From Hyaloscypha bicolor E (Eukaryota > Ascomycota > Leotiomycetes > Helotiales > Hyaloscyphaceae), in NCBI RefSeq assembly GCF_002865645.1, contig NW_020194530.1, positions 196,846 to 260,845 of the forward strand: 64,000 bases of DNA, given 5' to 3'. Under the pieces are notes generated by a model that was given only the letters and a program-made list of their open reading frames with translations, made no database searches and was not told the origin of the DNA. This document shows, piece by piece, positions 1 through 13,073 of the stretch. The stretch's first letter is position 1. Each line of letters begins with the position of its first letter. The translations under genes were made by a program, and so were the position numbers.

Positions 1-460
1 ATATAGGATTTATCATAATATTGATTATTCTTATTATGATAATTAATCCCAAAAATTTTTGATTTTTCTATGATTATTCGAAATTTTTAAGAAAAAGGAC
101 AAAATTATTCTGTTTTATTGTTATGATAAACCCAACTCATAAAATTTTTATTCAAAACATGATTATATAAATCTATTACTGATTAAAAAGAATTTTTTTA
201 TAAATATTAATAAAATAAAAAATTTCATAAATTAGAAATAAATTATATCGAATAATGGGCTTTAATCGATTCATTAAATGATGATCATAAAGTTCCATAT
301 TTATTATTATTATGAATATTATATAAATCTCTGAACTAAAATCTTCAAATTCCGGCAACCTCATTTTATATATATGATTGTAAATTTAAGGATATACATA
401 AAAGAATTATAAGAATTATGATTATAATAATATTATATTAATATAAGGCAATTTTTAAGA
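1..460. other. AT-rich segment without RIP signature
   Basis: This stretch is as AT-rich as what follows, but CA and TG dinucleotides are frequent, with repeated TGATTAT-type words. They nearly vanish after about 460. It therefore was not mutated like the neighbouring repeats, or has a different origin. A 62-codon minus-strand frame (364-176) is open but resembles nothing I recognise. It could be unique AT-rich DNA, a short insertion, or organelle-derived sequence; I cannot decide. Confidence 0.5.
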
Positions 461-1799
461 AATTTCTTAAAGATTATAATAGTATTTTCGTAAAACTAGT
501 AAGCTTCTAATAAGTAATAAGAAATCTAAAATTATATTAGCTTTAATAAATATTAAAGCTAAAGAACTTATTAATATATAAGACTCAGAACCCTTATTAT
601 AATAATTGTAATTCTTTTTACTAGATATTATAATATATAAGATAAAGAAATTAATAAGTAAATACTTGAAATATTTCAAGTATTTACTAGTAATAGAAAA
701 GAAGGCTATAAGATTACTTTTATATTTATTATTATATAGGTAAATAATAAAGCTAGAAGAAAATATTATAAAATTAATTAAAAATAATTAAAGAAAAGCA
801 GAAAAAGAAGCTAGAAAGTAATAATAAAAAAGTTATTATATATATAGTTATTAGAAAAGAAGAGAATATATAGTAATATAAAGAGGTTCTTTTATAGAAA
901 TAGAGAACTATCTAAATTAATTACTAGTTTTTATACTAGTTCTAATCGGAAATTAGTATAACTAATTAATATATATTTCTAGAAGCTTATAAATAATCTC
1001 TAGAACCTCAGAAATATTTATATAGATTTCTTATATAAATATTTATTAAATTCTTTTTATATAGCTATTTAGATTATTCTAATATAATATCTAATAAATA
1101 GTATTAATTTTATAGAATAGTACTTTAATACTTTGAATTAAGCTAATTAGAATACTCAGATCCTAAATAAAATTATAATTACCGGCTAGCTCCTATATCT
1201 AAAATATAATTACTCTTTCTTTTTACTTATTTAGCCCTAATCTAATTAGACGATTTTTATATCTATTATTTAGATTATATTAATAAAACTATTTCCCAAA
1301 ATATTAGAAATTTACCTTAATTAAATAATTAATTAATTAAATATTTACTAGAATAAATTAATAGATCTTAGAAATAAGATCCTAGAAAAGAGATATAGTT
1401 ATAATATATATAGGGTCGCACGTGACTTAAAAGCATATAATGAACCTCGGATATTATAGGTATTAATTAAGGAAATCGGTAGCCCTTTAACTTTATAACT
1501 AATTACTATTTATATTATAAGTATTAGACTTATAAATTACTAATTATATATATATTATCGGGGCCTCCTATTTAGAGAGGGCTTTCCTAGACCTTATAGG
1601 AGAAATAGAGATTAGTTCTATACTGAATTTAATACTACGGTTTTATAACTTACTAATTTATTCTATTATCTTATTATTTACTAATAAATATCTTATATAT
1701 TTTAGAATCTGGTTTTGCTTTTTCATTTAATTATTTATCTGAAAATAATAAGTTATATTTAAATACTATTTATATATTAGTTAAAAACAAAAAGTAAAC

Positions 1800-2310
1800 T
1801 AGAACTAGTTAGTAAATATTATTTTTTAATTAGAAATAATTTATTAAAAGAGCTAAAAATAGAGAAAATATATTTCTATATAATTTTAATAAGCTTTAAA
1901 GAATTAATTATTTTATAATATATAATATATTTCACTATTTTAGAATACTAGTTAATAATTATAAGAATTATATTAAAATAGAAATCTTTTATTAGGTTTT
2001 TATATAATAGTAAATCTATAATAAAATCTATAGAGATTATATTCTAGAATCTTTTAGGCTATAATAAACTACTAAATAAACTATATAATAAATTTCTTTT
2101 AGTTTCAATTTTCTAGTAAATATTATATTCTTAATAATAATACTTATAAATATTTTCTTTTATATTTTTCTAATACTAGAATTTTCTAAAAACCTCGAGA
2201 GATTTTTTTATTTTATAATATCTAGCTATTAGATTATTATAATAAAGTTTTATAATTTCTTAATATAAAGCAGAATTATTAGATATAATAATTCTTAAAT
2301 AGTATTTAAA
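1800..2310 (-). pseudogene. Gypsy integrase relic (family A)
   Basis: Minus-strand translation gives a degraded zinc-binding segment (YYNNLIARYYKIKKSLE, matching the usual H-x-x-x-H...GxxKT pattern), then ISIDFIIDLL and INQYSKIVKYI. These match the integrase core pattern (MDFIVxLP ... VDRYSKMxxYI). The first catalytic Asp is visible at about 2020-2030. It lies downstream of the family A reverse transcriptase, as expected in gypsy pol. Stops make it non-functional. Confidence 0.65.
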
Positions 2311-3599
2311 TAGGCCCGAATTATATTTCTAGATTTTCTTTTCCTTAATATCTTTTTTACTAAGTTTTTATTTTAAAATATTCTAATAGTAAAAATTATT
2401 TTTCTAAGTTATTTAAATAATATCTAGAAAGAATTCAGATAAAGAAGCTAGTATTATAGCTCTTTTAGTAGCCGTATATATTTATATATAAGGAATTAAA
2501 TATTTATAACTATTTATTTCAAAAACTCGAAAAACTAAAAAATCTTTAGTTTTATTAAATAATATAATTATAGATATTTCTATTACCTTAGCTATAATAA
2601 TAAAGCCTTTAAAACATTTTCCTATATCTTATTTCTTAATTAATTCTATAGTTAAGAAATCTATAAAATAATCTATTTACTTATTTTATAATAAATTTTT
2701 TTTTTTAGCTATTATAAATATAATAAATATTAAATAATACTTATTTTAAAAAAAGAACTTTTTAAATATTTATAAGAACTTCTAAATTATAATTATAAAA
2801 GCTTTCTTTAACTTATTCTAAAAAGTTAAATGCCAAGTTATATTAATAAGACTTTTTTTATAATTAGGCCTTTTATTATATTCGTTTATTAGATTTAAGA
2901 TATCTCTATAATAAATAATATTAAAATTATATATTATAAAATAAATTACTTAATATATTTAATAGCTCTTCAAATACTTTATTTCTATAAAATATTAGAG
3001 GTTATTTTAGTTTATAATAACCTTAATTATAAATCTGAATTTATTAAAATAATAATACTAATCCTTAAAGGCTTTAATAATTATAAGTAGCTTTTTATTA
3101 TAAATAGCTTTTTATTATAAGTATTATAATTATATTTAGTTTTAGAAAGTTTCCGAAATTAGAATATTACTAAATACTAGTATTTTTTTAGGCTATTATT
3201 AGAATTAATTTATTATAAAATAGTACTAGTAATTATTAATTTTAATATAAACTTTCTTAAAAGAATTAAAATAAATTAAAATAAGTATTATAATAAAAGT
3301 TTTCTTTAAAGTTTTAAAGCTTTTAGCTATTTTATTTATTTATATAAAGAAACCGGATTTCCGGTCCTTTTTATTTCTTTTAAAAGATCTATTAAGCCTA
3401 TAATTACCTAAAAGTATTAGTAAATCTAAGAAATATTTAAATATTATAAAACAATTCTAGTTTTAGCTATTTAATAATATTATAGACCTTATTAGAATTC
3501 GTTTAAATATCTTTTATTTTAATAAAAAAGCCCAAGAATTCGATTTCCTTAATATTAAACTTATATTTACTAAGTTTATAAAATAAATTATTTTTATGT

Positions 3600-4030
3600 A
3601 ATCTAATAAGTATTTAGTAAATATAATTATAATATTAATTTTAATTTTACAAATAAATAAGAATATTATCTAAATAAATAACTATAAAATAATTCAAGAG
3701 TTCTATAAATATAATATTAATATATATTTAAAATATAACTAGTATATTAGCTAGCTTAAAAAATATTATAAGATATTTAAAATAATTATAATAGATTTTA
3801 AAAGCTATTTTCTATTTATATTTTCTATAAATTCTTATCTAATAATATATATTCTTAAGATCTAATTTTATAAAGATTTTAGCTTTTCGAAATTAATTAA
3901 AGATTTTATTAATAAGAGAAAACAGATATTAATTCTTAATTATAACTTAATTAAGTTTATAATAATTAATATAAAAATATAACTCTTTATTTTTCTTAAA
4001 AATAAAAAAAATAGACACTTTTATAAGGCT
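3600..4030 (-). pseudogene. Gypsy reverse transcriptase relic (family A)
   Basis: Minus-strand translation shows, in order, a FVKKKNKELRFYINYRKLN segment (family pattern: VKKKDG followed by the DYRxLN motif), then KLDLKNIYYQIRI (family: D-x-x-x-x-YHQIR), and VIYLDNILIY (family: the YLDDILIY catalytic box) at about 3650-3681. The second catalytic Asp now reads Asn, as a GAT-to-AAT change would give. The enzyme would have copied retrotransposon RNA into DNA. It is dead: frames are interrupted and the catalytic residue is lost. Confidence 0.75.
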
Positions 4031-7000
4031 TTTTCTAGGCCTTATTTAATATTTATAAAGTATATTTTATAAATATAAATATAATACTTCTGGTTAGATT
4101 TCTAATAAATTACATAAAATTCTATATAAAATTATACTATTTATATTAATAGATTATTTAATACTATTAAGATTAGGAAATTCAAAAGCTTTATTAAAAT
4201 TAAAAACCTTTAAGAAATTTTCGTATTTATTATTTCGGAAATATATAAGTATTTCTAAAACTTGGCGAAAAATATTAATTTATTATATTAAAAACTTTTA
4301 TTTAATATTATTAGAATTATATAATAAAATAGAGATCTAATATCTATTATAAATATATAAAGCCTATTATTTAGAATAATTATATTTGCCTTTAATTAAA
4401 AATAAAACCTAAAATACTAGCTTAAAATATAAATTAAGCTTTTTATTAAACTCTTTTAGTATTAGAATCTTAATATTATTAGACTATATAAATATATATA
4501 TTTCTTATTTTTTAATATGATTTATATATTATATAAAAGTTATTTTATAAAATTCTATATTAAAAATAAGGCTATAAAAGCTAATATTTTTATATTTATA
4601 GAACTAGAGCTTAAAAGAATATATTTTATTATAATTATTTCTAATAAATACTTTAAAATTATAGATTTAATAAATCTAAAATCTATTTTTATAAAAGATT
4701 ATAAATTCTTAATTATATTTAGCTAAAGTAATAAAGCTCTAGCTTTAATTTTAATTATTATTAAGGAAATTATAATCTAATCTAATATTACTAAATCTAT
4801 TATATATTTCTAAAATATCTATTTCTAGTTATATTAATCTTATTTAAATAGTTATATAAAATAATATATCTTTTTTATTATAGCTAAAATTATTAATATT
4901 TAAGACTTAGCTTTTTTTTTTTATTTCTTAGAAATATTTTTTCTAAAGTACTTTTCTATAATAATATTATAAATCTAGTTTTATAAATACCTTAATTCTT
5001 TTATAGTTTTAGTCTTATTAGAGTTCTATTAAGCCTATTTATTATATTTAAAATATTTTTACTAATTATAAATCTAATAAACTATACCTGAAATAGAACT
5101 AGGATTTTAATAAGGCCTAGAAGAAGCCAAAATACTATTTAAGAATTTCTTATATAATTTTCGAAACTTATTCTTTCTTTTTTAATAGTTTTATAAATTA
5201 GAATTTACTAAATTAAAGTTCTTAAAAGCAAAATTACTCTTATTAGACTTTTCTATTTTTATTTTCCTTAATTTAGAATAAGTAATATATTCTGCTTTTT
5301 AAGCTTTTTTAAGCTATTTAGAAATAAATATTATCTTATTTCCTAAAAAAATAAATATAAGTATTTAATAAGTTTTATAATTAGATAAAATAATATTAAA
5401 AGTTTAAATCTAATTTCTTTTAAAATATAGGTACTAATTAATTTTGAAACTAATTATTTGAGTATATAACTTTGTAATTATTTTTTTATTTTTTTATTAA
5501 AGATCTCGAAATTCCTTAAAGGCATTTTACTAACGAATTTGAGATACTTAAAATATATTAGCTAAATAGGCCTTAAATCGCTTCTAATAGATCTTATATA
5601 ATAATAGGCTTTATTTTATTATAGCTTTCTAAGTATTATAAGGTTTATTCTTAAAGGCACTTATAATAGAATTAATTCTAGAAAAGTATTTATTAGAAAT
5701 CTAAAATTAAGTTCTAAAAACTGCTTTCTAGAAAAATATTAATATTCTTTATTTTTTAAAGAACTTTCTATAATATAAGTCAGGTATTTAAATCTTAAAA
5801 AGCTTTTTTTAATTTAAATATATTTTTAGAATATTATATAATAGCTTCTAATAAATAATATCGAAATTACTTTCAATATTTATTATATTAGAAAAGGAAA
5901 TAAGTTTTAATTTCATTTTAGGAAGTTCTTTAATATAAGAAAATAAAATAGACTTATAAATAAAGTTTCTATAAAATATAATAAATTATAAAATATCCCG
6001 AAAAAATATTCTTATATTATTCTAATAATAGAATATATTAATTAATAATATTTAATAATTCTTGCTTTTATTAGAGTACTTTAACCTTAATATATAAGGC
6101 TTATTCTATAGTTTAGATAATAGTAATTTAAATATTAATCTTAATATTTTAATTATTACTAGAATTATTTTTATTATTATTACTAGCTCTTTAAAATTCC
6201 TAAAAGGCTCTATTAAAAGTTTTAGATAAGCCTTTATTATTATTTATATTAGAGTTAATTTAGTTAATTTTCTTTATAGAAATAGCTTTAATAAAGAATT
6301 ATATATTTTATAAATTTCGAAATATAATTATTTATTAAACTATTTTTTTTAAGAATAAAGAAATTAGCTTATAAGATATCTATTAATAAATAATAAAATA
6401 ATAGAATAAATTAGTAAACTATAAAATAATAATATTAAATTTAGTATAGAATTAATTTCTATTTCTTTTATAAAATTCAGGAAAGCATTTTCTAAATTAA
6501 AGCTTTTAATAATATATATATATATATTTAGTAATTTATAAATCTAAAGCCTAAAATATAAATAGTAATATAATTATAATATTAAAGGGCTATTAATTTC
6601 CCTAATTAATATTTGTAATATCCGATATTTATTATATATTTTTATATATATTATAATAAAGTATTTAATTTATAATTTCGTAATTACTTTTATTAATATA
6701 ATTTAAAATTTATAATATAAATAAAAATTAATTTTAGGCTTAATTAAAATAAAACTTATATATATAATTTTAAGATATATTTAATAATTAAGAATTATAA
6801 AATAAAATAAAAGAAAGAAAAATTTAAGATTATATTATATAAATATATTATATTTATAAGTTATAAAATATGAATTTTTATATATAATATTATATTTAAA
6901 AAGAATATTTTATATATATAAAATATATATATATAAAAGACTATTATATAAAAATTATAAAAATATAATATAATTGCTTTTAGAAAATAAGATTTAAAAT

Positions 7001-7899
7001 ACTATATTAATATTTAATAATAAGAAATTATAATATAATAATTTATTAAAATAAATAAAGAATAAGCTTGAATTAAGAAATAATAAATAAATAAACTAAT
7101 AATTAAAAGAGCTTATAAGTATATTAATAAATTATAACTCGAAAATAAAAAGCTTTATAGCCTTATTAGAAATAGAATTTATAATTTTATAAAGTATTTT
7201 AGAGCTAAAAAGTATATTAGAATTTAGAATTTAGAAATAATAGAAATAAAAATATTAAGCTTTTAAAAAGGCTTAATATAATTAAAAGAAATATAATAAA
7301 AGCAAAAAAGAATTCTTTTAAAACTAGTAATAAGATTTATTAATAGCTTTTATAATTAAAGCAAGAAGCTTATTTATAAAATAAATAAAAAGTTTAATAA
7401 AAGTAAAAGAAATATTTATAAAAAAGGTAAATAATTTAATTAAAATAAAAGGTTAAATAATAAAGCTAAAGAATAAATTAAAGAAGCCAATTATTAGAAT
7501 TAAAGATAGGCTAATTCAAATATACTTATATAAAGAAAATAAAGAAAATCATTCTTTAAATAAAGCTAGTAATAATATAATTATTATAATAAGTAAATTA
7601 AATTAAATTAATTATTTAAAGTTTCTTTTAAGATCTCTCTAGCCTAATTAGTAAAAGAATTAAGAAAATGAATTCGATTATAAAATTATATATATTATAA
7701 TTATAATAATAATTTAATTAAGAATATATTTGAAATAAAAAGCTTTAAATAATATAATAATAAGAATAATTTATATTAATAATTTTTCGAAGGCTTTAAA
7801 GATATAAAGTAATCTAGAGAAGTATTTAATTAGAAAATACTTTAAATTAGATATTAAACTAGAGATTAATAACTTTAAAACTCGAAATTATTAAAGAAT

Positions 7900-9100
7900 T
7901 ATTTCTAGTAATAAAATAAATATATTTTTAATTTCTTTAAAATAAGTATTTATATATAAAATTAATTTTAATAAATATATTACTTAATATTATTTGAGGT
8001 TAGTAATTTATAAAGATCTTTAAGAAAATGTATTACTTTTATTTATATATATCTCCATATTTATAATAAGGTCTTTTTAAATAACTAATATAATTATAAC
8101 TTATTTTAATTTTAAAATACTAGGCTATATAATAGAAGTAAATTAAGCTTTATATAAGCTATAAAACTTTCTTATTTTATAATATAAGTATTAAATAAAT
8201 ACTTTTAAAAGAATTAAATTCTTTAAACTTAATAAAAAGCTTTCTATTTATATAATTAGAAATTAGAAAACTAAAATGTTTTAGCTAGTTTATAATACTT
8301 ATATTAAGAAGATTACTAAAAAGTTTAAAGTAATAAATAAGAAACATTTTAGTATTTCTTTATTTGATATTAATTTTCGAAAATATAATAATTAAGCTAA
8401 TTTATATTAAATTAAAATATATTAGAAAATGATTAAATTAATATTTTATATTATAATTATAACTAGATTAAATATAGCTTTTATTAGTTTAGTATTCTTT
8501 TAATTCTTAATAAATCCAGCTTTTAAATACTTTATAATTATAAATTAGGCTTTTTAATATTTATTTAAAATCCGGTTTTTAGAAATTTAATAAAATAAGA
8601 AATATAAAAAGATATAGCTATAAATTATATTAAATACTTTATATATAAATAATTTAAATATATAATAATTAAGTTATAAACATATAATCTCTTTATTTAG
8701 AAATTTAATAATATATAAAGCCGTTTAATAAAGTATTATAATTACTTCTTTAATTAAATTAGAAATATATAACGTTATTTATATAATAAAAGAGATTATA
8801 ACTTTTTAGAAGCTATTTAGAAATTTATATTTAGATTTTAAGGAGCTCTAAACTATATTTTATAATAATAAATAACAGAATTATTATAAAACTCTATTAT
8901 ATTAATATTCATAATATATAACTATATTAAAAATATAATAAAGGCATCTTTTAAGTTATATATCTTTAAATAAGTAATATACCTATTAATAAACTTATAA
9001 AAAATCTATTTCGATTTAGATTCGAGAATATTAAAGCTTTATTAAATCTTTAGAATATTAGAATAAAGATTAAAATAATTAAATAATATAAAAGGCTTTT
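7900..9100 (+). pseudogene. Ty1/copia reverse transcriptase-RNase H relic
   Basis: The plus strand gives VFIYKINFNKYIT followed by a SRLVV-like segment (family: WVxxxKxxxxGxxxRxKARLV), then ALYKL (family: ALYGL), YIKKITKKF, FLINPAFKYFIIIN (family: FLxNPxxxHxxAA) and a TxxEAE-like RNase H segment. Order and spacing fit copia pol. I do not see the YVDD box where expected, and the N-terminal and C-terminal parts sit close together. This suggests an internal deletion as well as RIP stops. No LTRs were assigned. Confidence 0.6.
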
Positions 9101-10599
9101 ATTTATATTTTTTATTTGTGAAATTTATTAAAATAATAGAGCTTATAAGCCAAATAATAAGAAATCCAAACGCGTTATATAATAGTATTAATAAGCTTAT
9201 ATAAAATGCCTTTTATTTAGTTAAATTACTTCTTATTATTTTTAATAGCTTTTTAAGCCTTACTAGAAAAGCTTATATTATTATTCTTTTTATTAGATTT
9301 AATAATCTCAAATATAATATAAATAAAGTATTTAAAAGCAAATAAATACTTTAAAAAGCCAGAATTTATAAAGAGAATTAAGAAAAAGAAGCTTATAATA
9401 TTTTTAATAATTAGAAGTTTAATAAAAAAGAATTATAAAATAAATATATAAGAGCTCGAAATAATACTATAGAAATAACTAGAAATATATTTTTAATAAT
9501 AAATATCTTTATTAATAGTATTATAATAAGAACTATTACTCTTGCTTTTTAAAATGAAATAAATTATATTAAGTTAAAAATAAGCTTTAAAATAAAATAA
9601 AAAACTTATAATAACTTATATAAGAAATTACTCTTAAATTAATATAATTAAAACAAGAAATATAAAACTTTTTTAAATTTCTTTTAGGTTTTAATAATAA
9701 AGTACTAGAAGTATTAAATAATTTAAAAGAAATCAAAATCTCGATATTTTATTAAATATAAGTTTTGTATTAATAATTAATAGCTATATTTATAATAATC
9801 TTAAAAGCTATTTAATATTATTTAAAATTAATAGAGAATAATACAAATATATATTTTAAATTAAAAGTATCTTGAATTTATAAGCCAGAATTAATTTAAT
9901 AATAATATAAGAAAGAGTAAAACTAATATAAGCTATATTTATAATAATTAAAAGCTTAAAAAAAGAGCTTTAGAAAAATATTAAAAAAAGAATAATTTAA
10001 TTAAAAGCTTTAATATTAGTAAAAAAAATAAGGTTTATATAACTATTTCTTGAAATTTAGTAATTTAAGAAAATAATATATATTAAGTATATTTAATTCA
10101 AATAATTAATATAATTCTTTAAATTTTATATATTAGATAACTTTCACTATTTTAAAGCTCTTTATTTTAATAGAATAAATAAAACATAATATTATATCTT
10201 TCTATAAAATCTATTATAATAAGAATTATTAATTTGGGGCTAATATACTTGCTTTATTTAATTAAAATTTATATATTTATATTCTAAAGCTTTATACTTT
10301 ACTTAAGCTCTTTCTTATCTAGTTCTTAATAATTCTTTTATTATTTTAATATAATTTCTTACTTTATAACCTTTATATATATTATTATTTTATATAAATA
10401 ATTTTCTTTAAGCCTTATTTATTCTTAAAATATTTATATTAATTTTGAATTTCAAGTAAATTAGCTATTTCTTAATATTATAATAGCTTTTCTAATAATA
10501 TAAGTTAATAATATTAAAGTTCAATTTCTTTATTTTATTATTCTAAAGCCTTTTATTTAATATAATTATAATAATACTTAATTCTAAGCTATTTATAAT

Positions 10600-10960
10600 A
10601 GCTTTAAAAAATATTAGTAAACTATAACTAATTATTATTTTATTTAGTTTTAAGTTACTAAACTAAAACTAATTATTGTTTTTTTATTTTAAATAAATAA
10701 ACTATAACTAATTCTTTTTATAATAAAAGGCTAGTTCTTTTATTTTTATTAATATTGAAGTAATATTATTTGCTCTAGTTAAGAACCAAATTCCGAAATT
10801 AATTAAATTATAAAAAGTAGAAGTTTTTTTCTTTTAAGTTAGTAAATAACTAATAACTAAAAGAGAAGTATTATTTACTTTAATTAAAGGCTAGATTTCG
10901 AGATTAACTAAATTATAGAAAATACTATATTACTAGCTAAGCTTTCTAGTTCTTTGTAAT
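10600..10960. repeat. Imperfect AT-rich repeats at block edge
   Basis: Several related phrases recur at about 10610, 10660 and 10690 (a CTAACTATTATT-like word). Two roughly 100-bp stretches at about 10779 and 10881 resemble each other (TCCGAAATTAATTAAATTAT versus a diverged copy). Probably the remains of a duplicated repeat next to the gene island. Weak. Confidence 0.3.
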
Positions 10961-11154
10961 TTGAGAAAGCTATTAAATATTAAAAGCAATATTTTATTTT
11001 TGCTTTCCAAAAACAAATATAAGTCCTTTATTAGTAATATTATATTGCCTTTATAAGCCAAGTCGAGTAAGTTTAATATTATATAATAGTAAAATTAAAG
11101 TAATAGTTAAAGGCTTAAAGTTCAATAAATCTTATATATTGAAAATACTAAGCT

Positions 11155-11690
11155 AGAGAGCAAAGAAGGGAGAAGTACCTTGACCTTTAGTAATGCTTTG
11201 CTTATATCTTCTGGCTTAGTTCCCTGTTTCAGACCTGTTTCCTAATTCCTATTCCCGGCAGATCATGCAGTTATGCCAGCTGTTACAAACCACTTTTTGC
11301 TCTGTGCAATAGATCCAAAAGCCCTGCGACCAGGCTTATAACCACTCAGAATAGGAATTCTGTTCCTCTAACCTATATTAGGTGCGCTAGCAATTAAACC
11401 AGGGGGAATAGTAGTTAACAGTTGAAAGAAAAACGACGAAGGATCACGTGTGATATAGTCTTGTTGATTGCATTACTAAGCAATTATGTCAGCTTGGCGG
11501 TGCACACTCTGATATTTTCCTTGGGGCAGTGGTGGGGCAGTGACAGAGGCTGTGTGAGGGCTTGAAGAAAGAAAGGAGCCCAGGACTCAGCCTTGCACAG
11601 CCGACCCTCGCGTAGTATTATTGGCTTCCAACCCCTATAGCACAGGCTACCGTTCTGAAACTCCTTGATTTGCCCCTTTACTTTCAAGAG
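11155..11690. other. Intergenic region at left edge of gene island 1
   Basis: Normal base composition starts here. The segment has CA/TG dinucleotides and no RIP signature. I see no convincing gene. A 69-codon minus-strand frame at 11484-11693 has no domain and overlaps the promoter of the downstream gene, so I treat it as chance. The stretch probably contains the upstream control region of the secreted-protein gene. Confidence 0.5.
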
Positions 11691-11691
11691 C

Positions 11692-11698
11692 ATATAAA
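11692..11698 (+). promoter_or_regulatory. TATA-like box of the secreted-protein gene
   Basis: ATATAAA lies about 86-92 bp upstream of the ATG at 11784. This spacing allows a normal fungal 5' leader. Assignment is by motif and position only. Confidence 0.45.
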
Positions 11699-11783
11699 GT
11701 CATTGGGTCCCGCGATATCTACTGTTATTCACAGCACTGCTCATTGAGCCAGACTTGAACACGTTCATCACACATCATTGTCC

Positions 11784-12470
11784 ATGGAGCTCCCGCTTGT
11801 TGCTTTCTCTCTTTTGGTTACTGCCGTCACGGCATCACCAGCAGACCGTCTGGCTGCTCGAAAATGCAAAACATATACACCATCTGGCGCGCTCTACCAG
11901 ATAAATAGTCAAATCTTCTACGCCAGCGCCGCGCTCTTCTGCGACCAACCAGGGACTGGAATTAACGAGGATTTCAGCGCATTTGATTCTTCGTGTTCAA
12001 CTACCAACTCTTGTGTTATAGGCAACGATGCAATCAACATCCCTGTACAGCCCACGCTCAACCTCTCGCTAAGCAGCAGCGACGTTTACAGCGTCGTCGC
12101 AGGCGCCACCGGCCTGGACTTCACAGCCAAAGTAAATAGTACTGTGGATGCCGGGATAAGCGGCGTCTGCTTGTCGAATAATACCGGGCGAGTCGTTACT
12201 GTCCAGTACGGCCTCAACTGTACCAATGGTACCTTATCCAGCTGTGACGGCAACACTCCTGCGGAGGGTACGGCCATTCAGGCTTGTGCCCCATCCACGT
12301 CCAGAAGTAGAAATGATTTAGTCCCAATACTATTGTTCTCGAGCTTGAATGTCACCCAGGATCAGGCGAGAAATATTACCGTTAGCCCGATCGCGGTCAA
12401 GAGCGCAGCTAGCCGGGCGTCAACGAGCTACTTTGTCGGAATTGGGATAATTTTATTTGCAGTATCCTAG
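11784..12470 (+). CDS. Secreted, probably GPI-anchored, N-glycosylated protein
   Basis: Single-exon gene of 228 residues. The ATG at 11784 (context TCCATGG) is chosen over the in-frame TTG six bases upstream. Residues 1-17 form a clean signal peptide (MELPLVAFSLLVTAVTA) ending at an A-S-P cleavage-like site. The mature part has eight cysteines (KC, FC, SC, SC, VC, NC, SC, AC), enough for four disulfides. It also has several N-x-S/T sequons (NLS, NST, NNT, NCT, NGT, NVT, NIT). The C-terminus ends in a hydrophobic stretch (FVGIGIILFAVS) after a Ser/Ala-rich segment, the layout of a GPI-anchor signal. It should therefore reach the cell surface or wall. No catalytic domain is recognised and the family is unknown to me. 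The gene is intact and not RIP-damaged, although AT-rich transposon blocks now flank the small island. It is a candidate effector or wall protein, by inference only. Confidence 0.8.
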   Translation: MELPLVAFSLLVTAVTASPADRLAARKCKTYTPSGALYQINSQIFYASAALFCDQPGTGINEDFSAFDSSCSTTNSCVIGNDAINIPVQPTLNLSLSSSDVYSVVAGATGLDFTAKVNSTVDAGISGVCLSNNTGRVVTVQYGLNCTNGTLSSCDGNTPAEGTAIQACAPSTSRSRNDLVPILLFSSLNVTQDQARNITVSPIAVKSAASRASTSYFVGIGIILFAVS

Positions 12471-13073
12471 GTCAATATATAACCAACTTTAGATGGGCTG
12501 GTGTGTATGGTGGCGAGGTGACAATTGTATTTGTATATTTTCCCTCGCACATAAGTGGTTTTAGTGGTTTATAAGATATAAAATATATAACTTAACCGTT
12601 AGGTGTTCTATTCAGACCATGTACTGAACAGTTGCAACTAACTCGGTATTCCATAGCCTTATACAGCCAAAAATAAACCTAACGTGACCTCTTCGCGATG
12701 AAATGGATGCTGAACTAACGTTATTGAAGCTTTCTTTATATTGATTTGATTTAGTTTATTGCAGAGCGCGGAACTGGCCTGTATCTTCTAGGGAAAGTAA
12801 AATTGGTAGTTGATGAACTCCACCAACCGGTAGCTCTCCTTGGACGCTTTTAACCTGGTTCTTTTGATATTATGATATTGCGTTCTTGCGTCATTTTATG
12901 ATTAGATTGTAATCGTCGGCTCGCTTACGGGGCACTCCTGCGTCGCATTCGCTCCTAGTCGGCGGAAGCAACTTTGTCAGGTAACCGGCTTTGTCGCGAT
13001 AGACTTTCTTAGCAAAACACACACAAAGTTCATCCTCCCTCATTCCAACACGCGCCAATTCGGCTGCAACACT
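12471..13073. other. Intergenic spacer in island 1
   Basis: About 600 bp between the secreted-protein gene and the HTH gene. It must contain the 3' end of the first and the promoter of the second. An AATAAA hexamer at about 12670 could be a polyadenylation signal. No further gene or repeat is seen. Confidence 0.5.

Larger units (their letters stand above)
1800..5400 (-). mobile_element. Ty3/gypsy retrotransposon relic (family A)
   Basis: The minus strand read from right to left gives gypsy pol order: reverse transcriptase (about 4030-3600), then a likely RNase H interval, then integrase zinc-binding and core segments (about 2310-1800). Stops are TAA/TAG at places where Gln or Trp codons are expected, as RIP produces. 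No LTR pair or target duplication was found, so the ends are approximate. The plus-strand 69-codon frame at 4517-4726 is a shadow within this relic. Confidence 0.65.
461..11150. repeat. RIP-degraded AT-rich block 1
   Basis: Extremely AT-rich sequence with almost no CA/TG dinucleotides and many TA steps, while CC, CT and CG remain. This is the pattern left by CpA-directed C-to-T mutation of duplicated DNA (RIP). Every long frame is broken by TAA/TAG. Retrotransposon protein relics are listed separately. Outside them, at about 461-1800, 4800-7000 and 9100-11150, I see only unassigned degraded sequence. The boundary with the gene island is sharp, at about 11140-11160. Confidence 0.85.

Noticed and set aside
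4517..4726. 69-codon plus-strand frame inside the left RIP block
   Set aside because: Built from Ile, Lys, Asn, Tyr and Phe codons as expected by chance in such DNA, and antisense to the minus-strand gypsy relic.
11484..11693. 69-codon minus-strand frame upstream of the secreted-protein gene
   Set aside because: No domain or signal peptide, and it overlaps the TATA-like box and likely promoter of the downstream gene.
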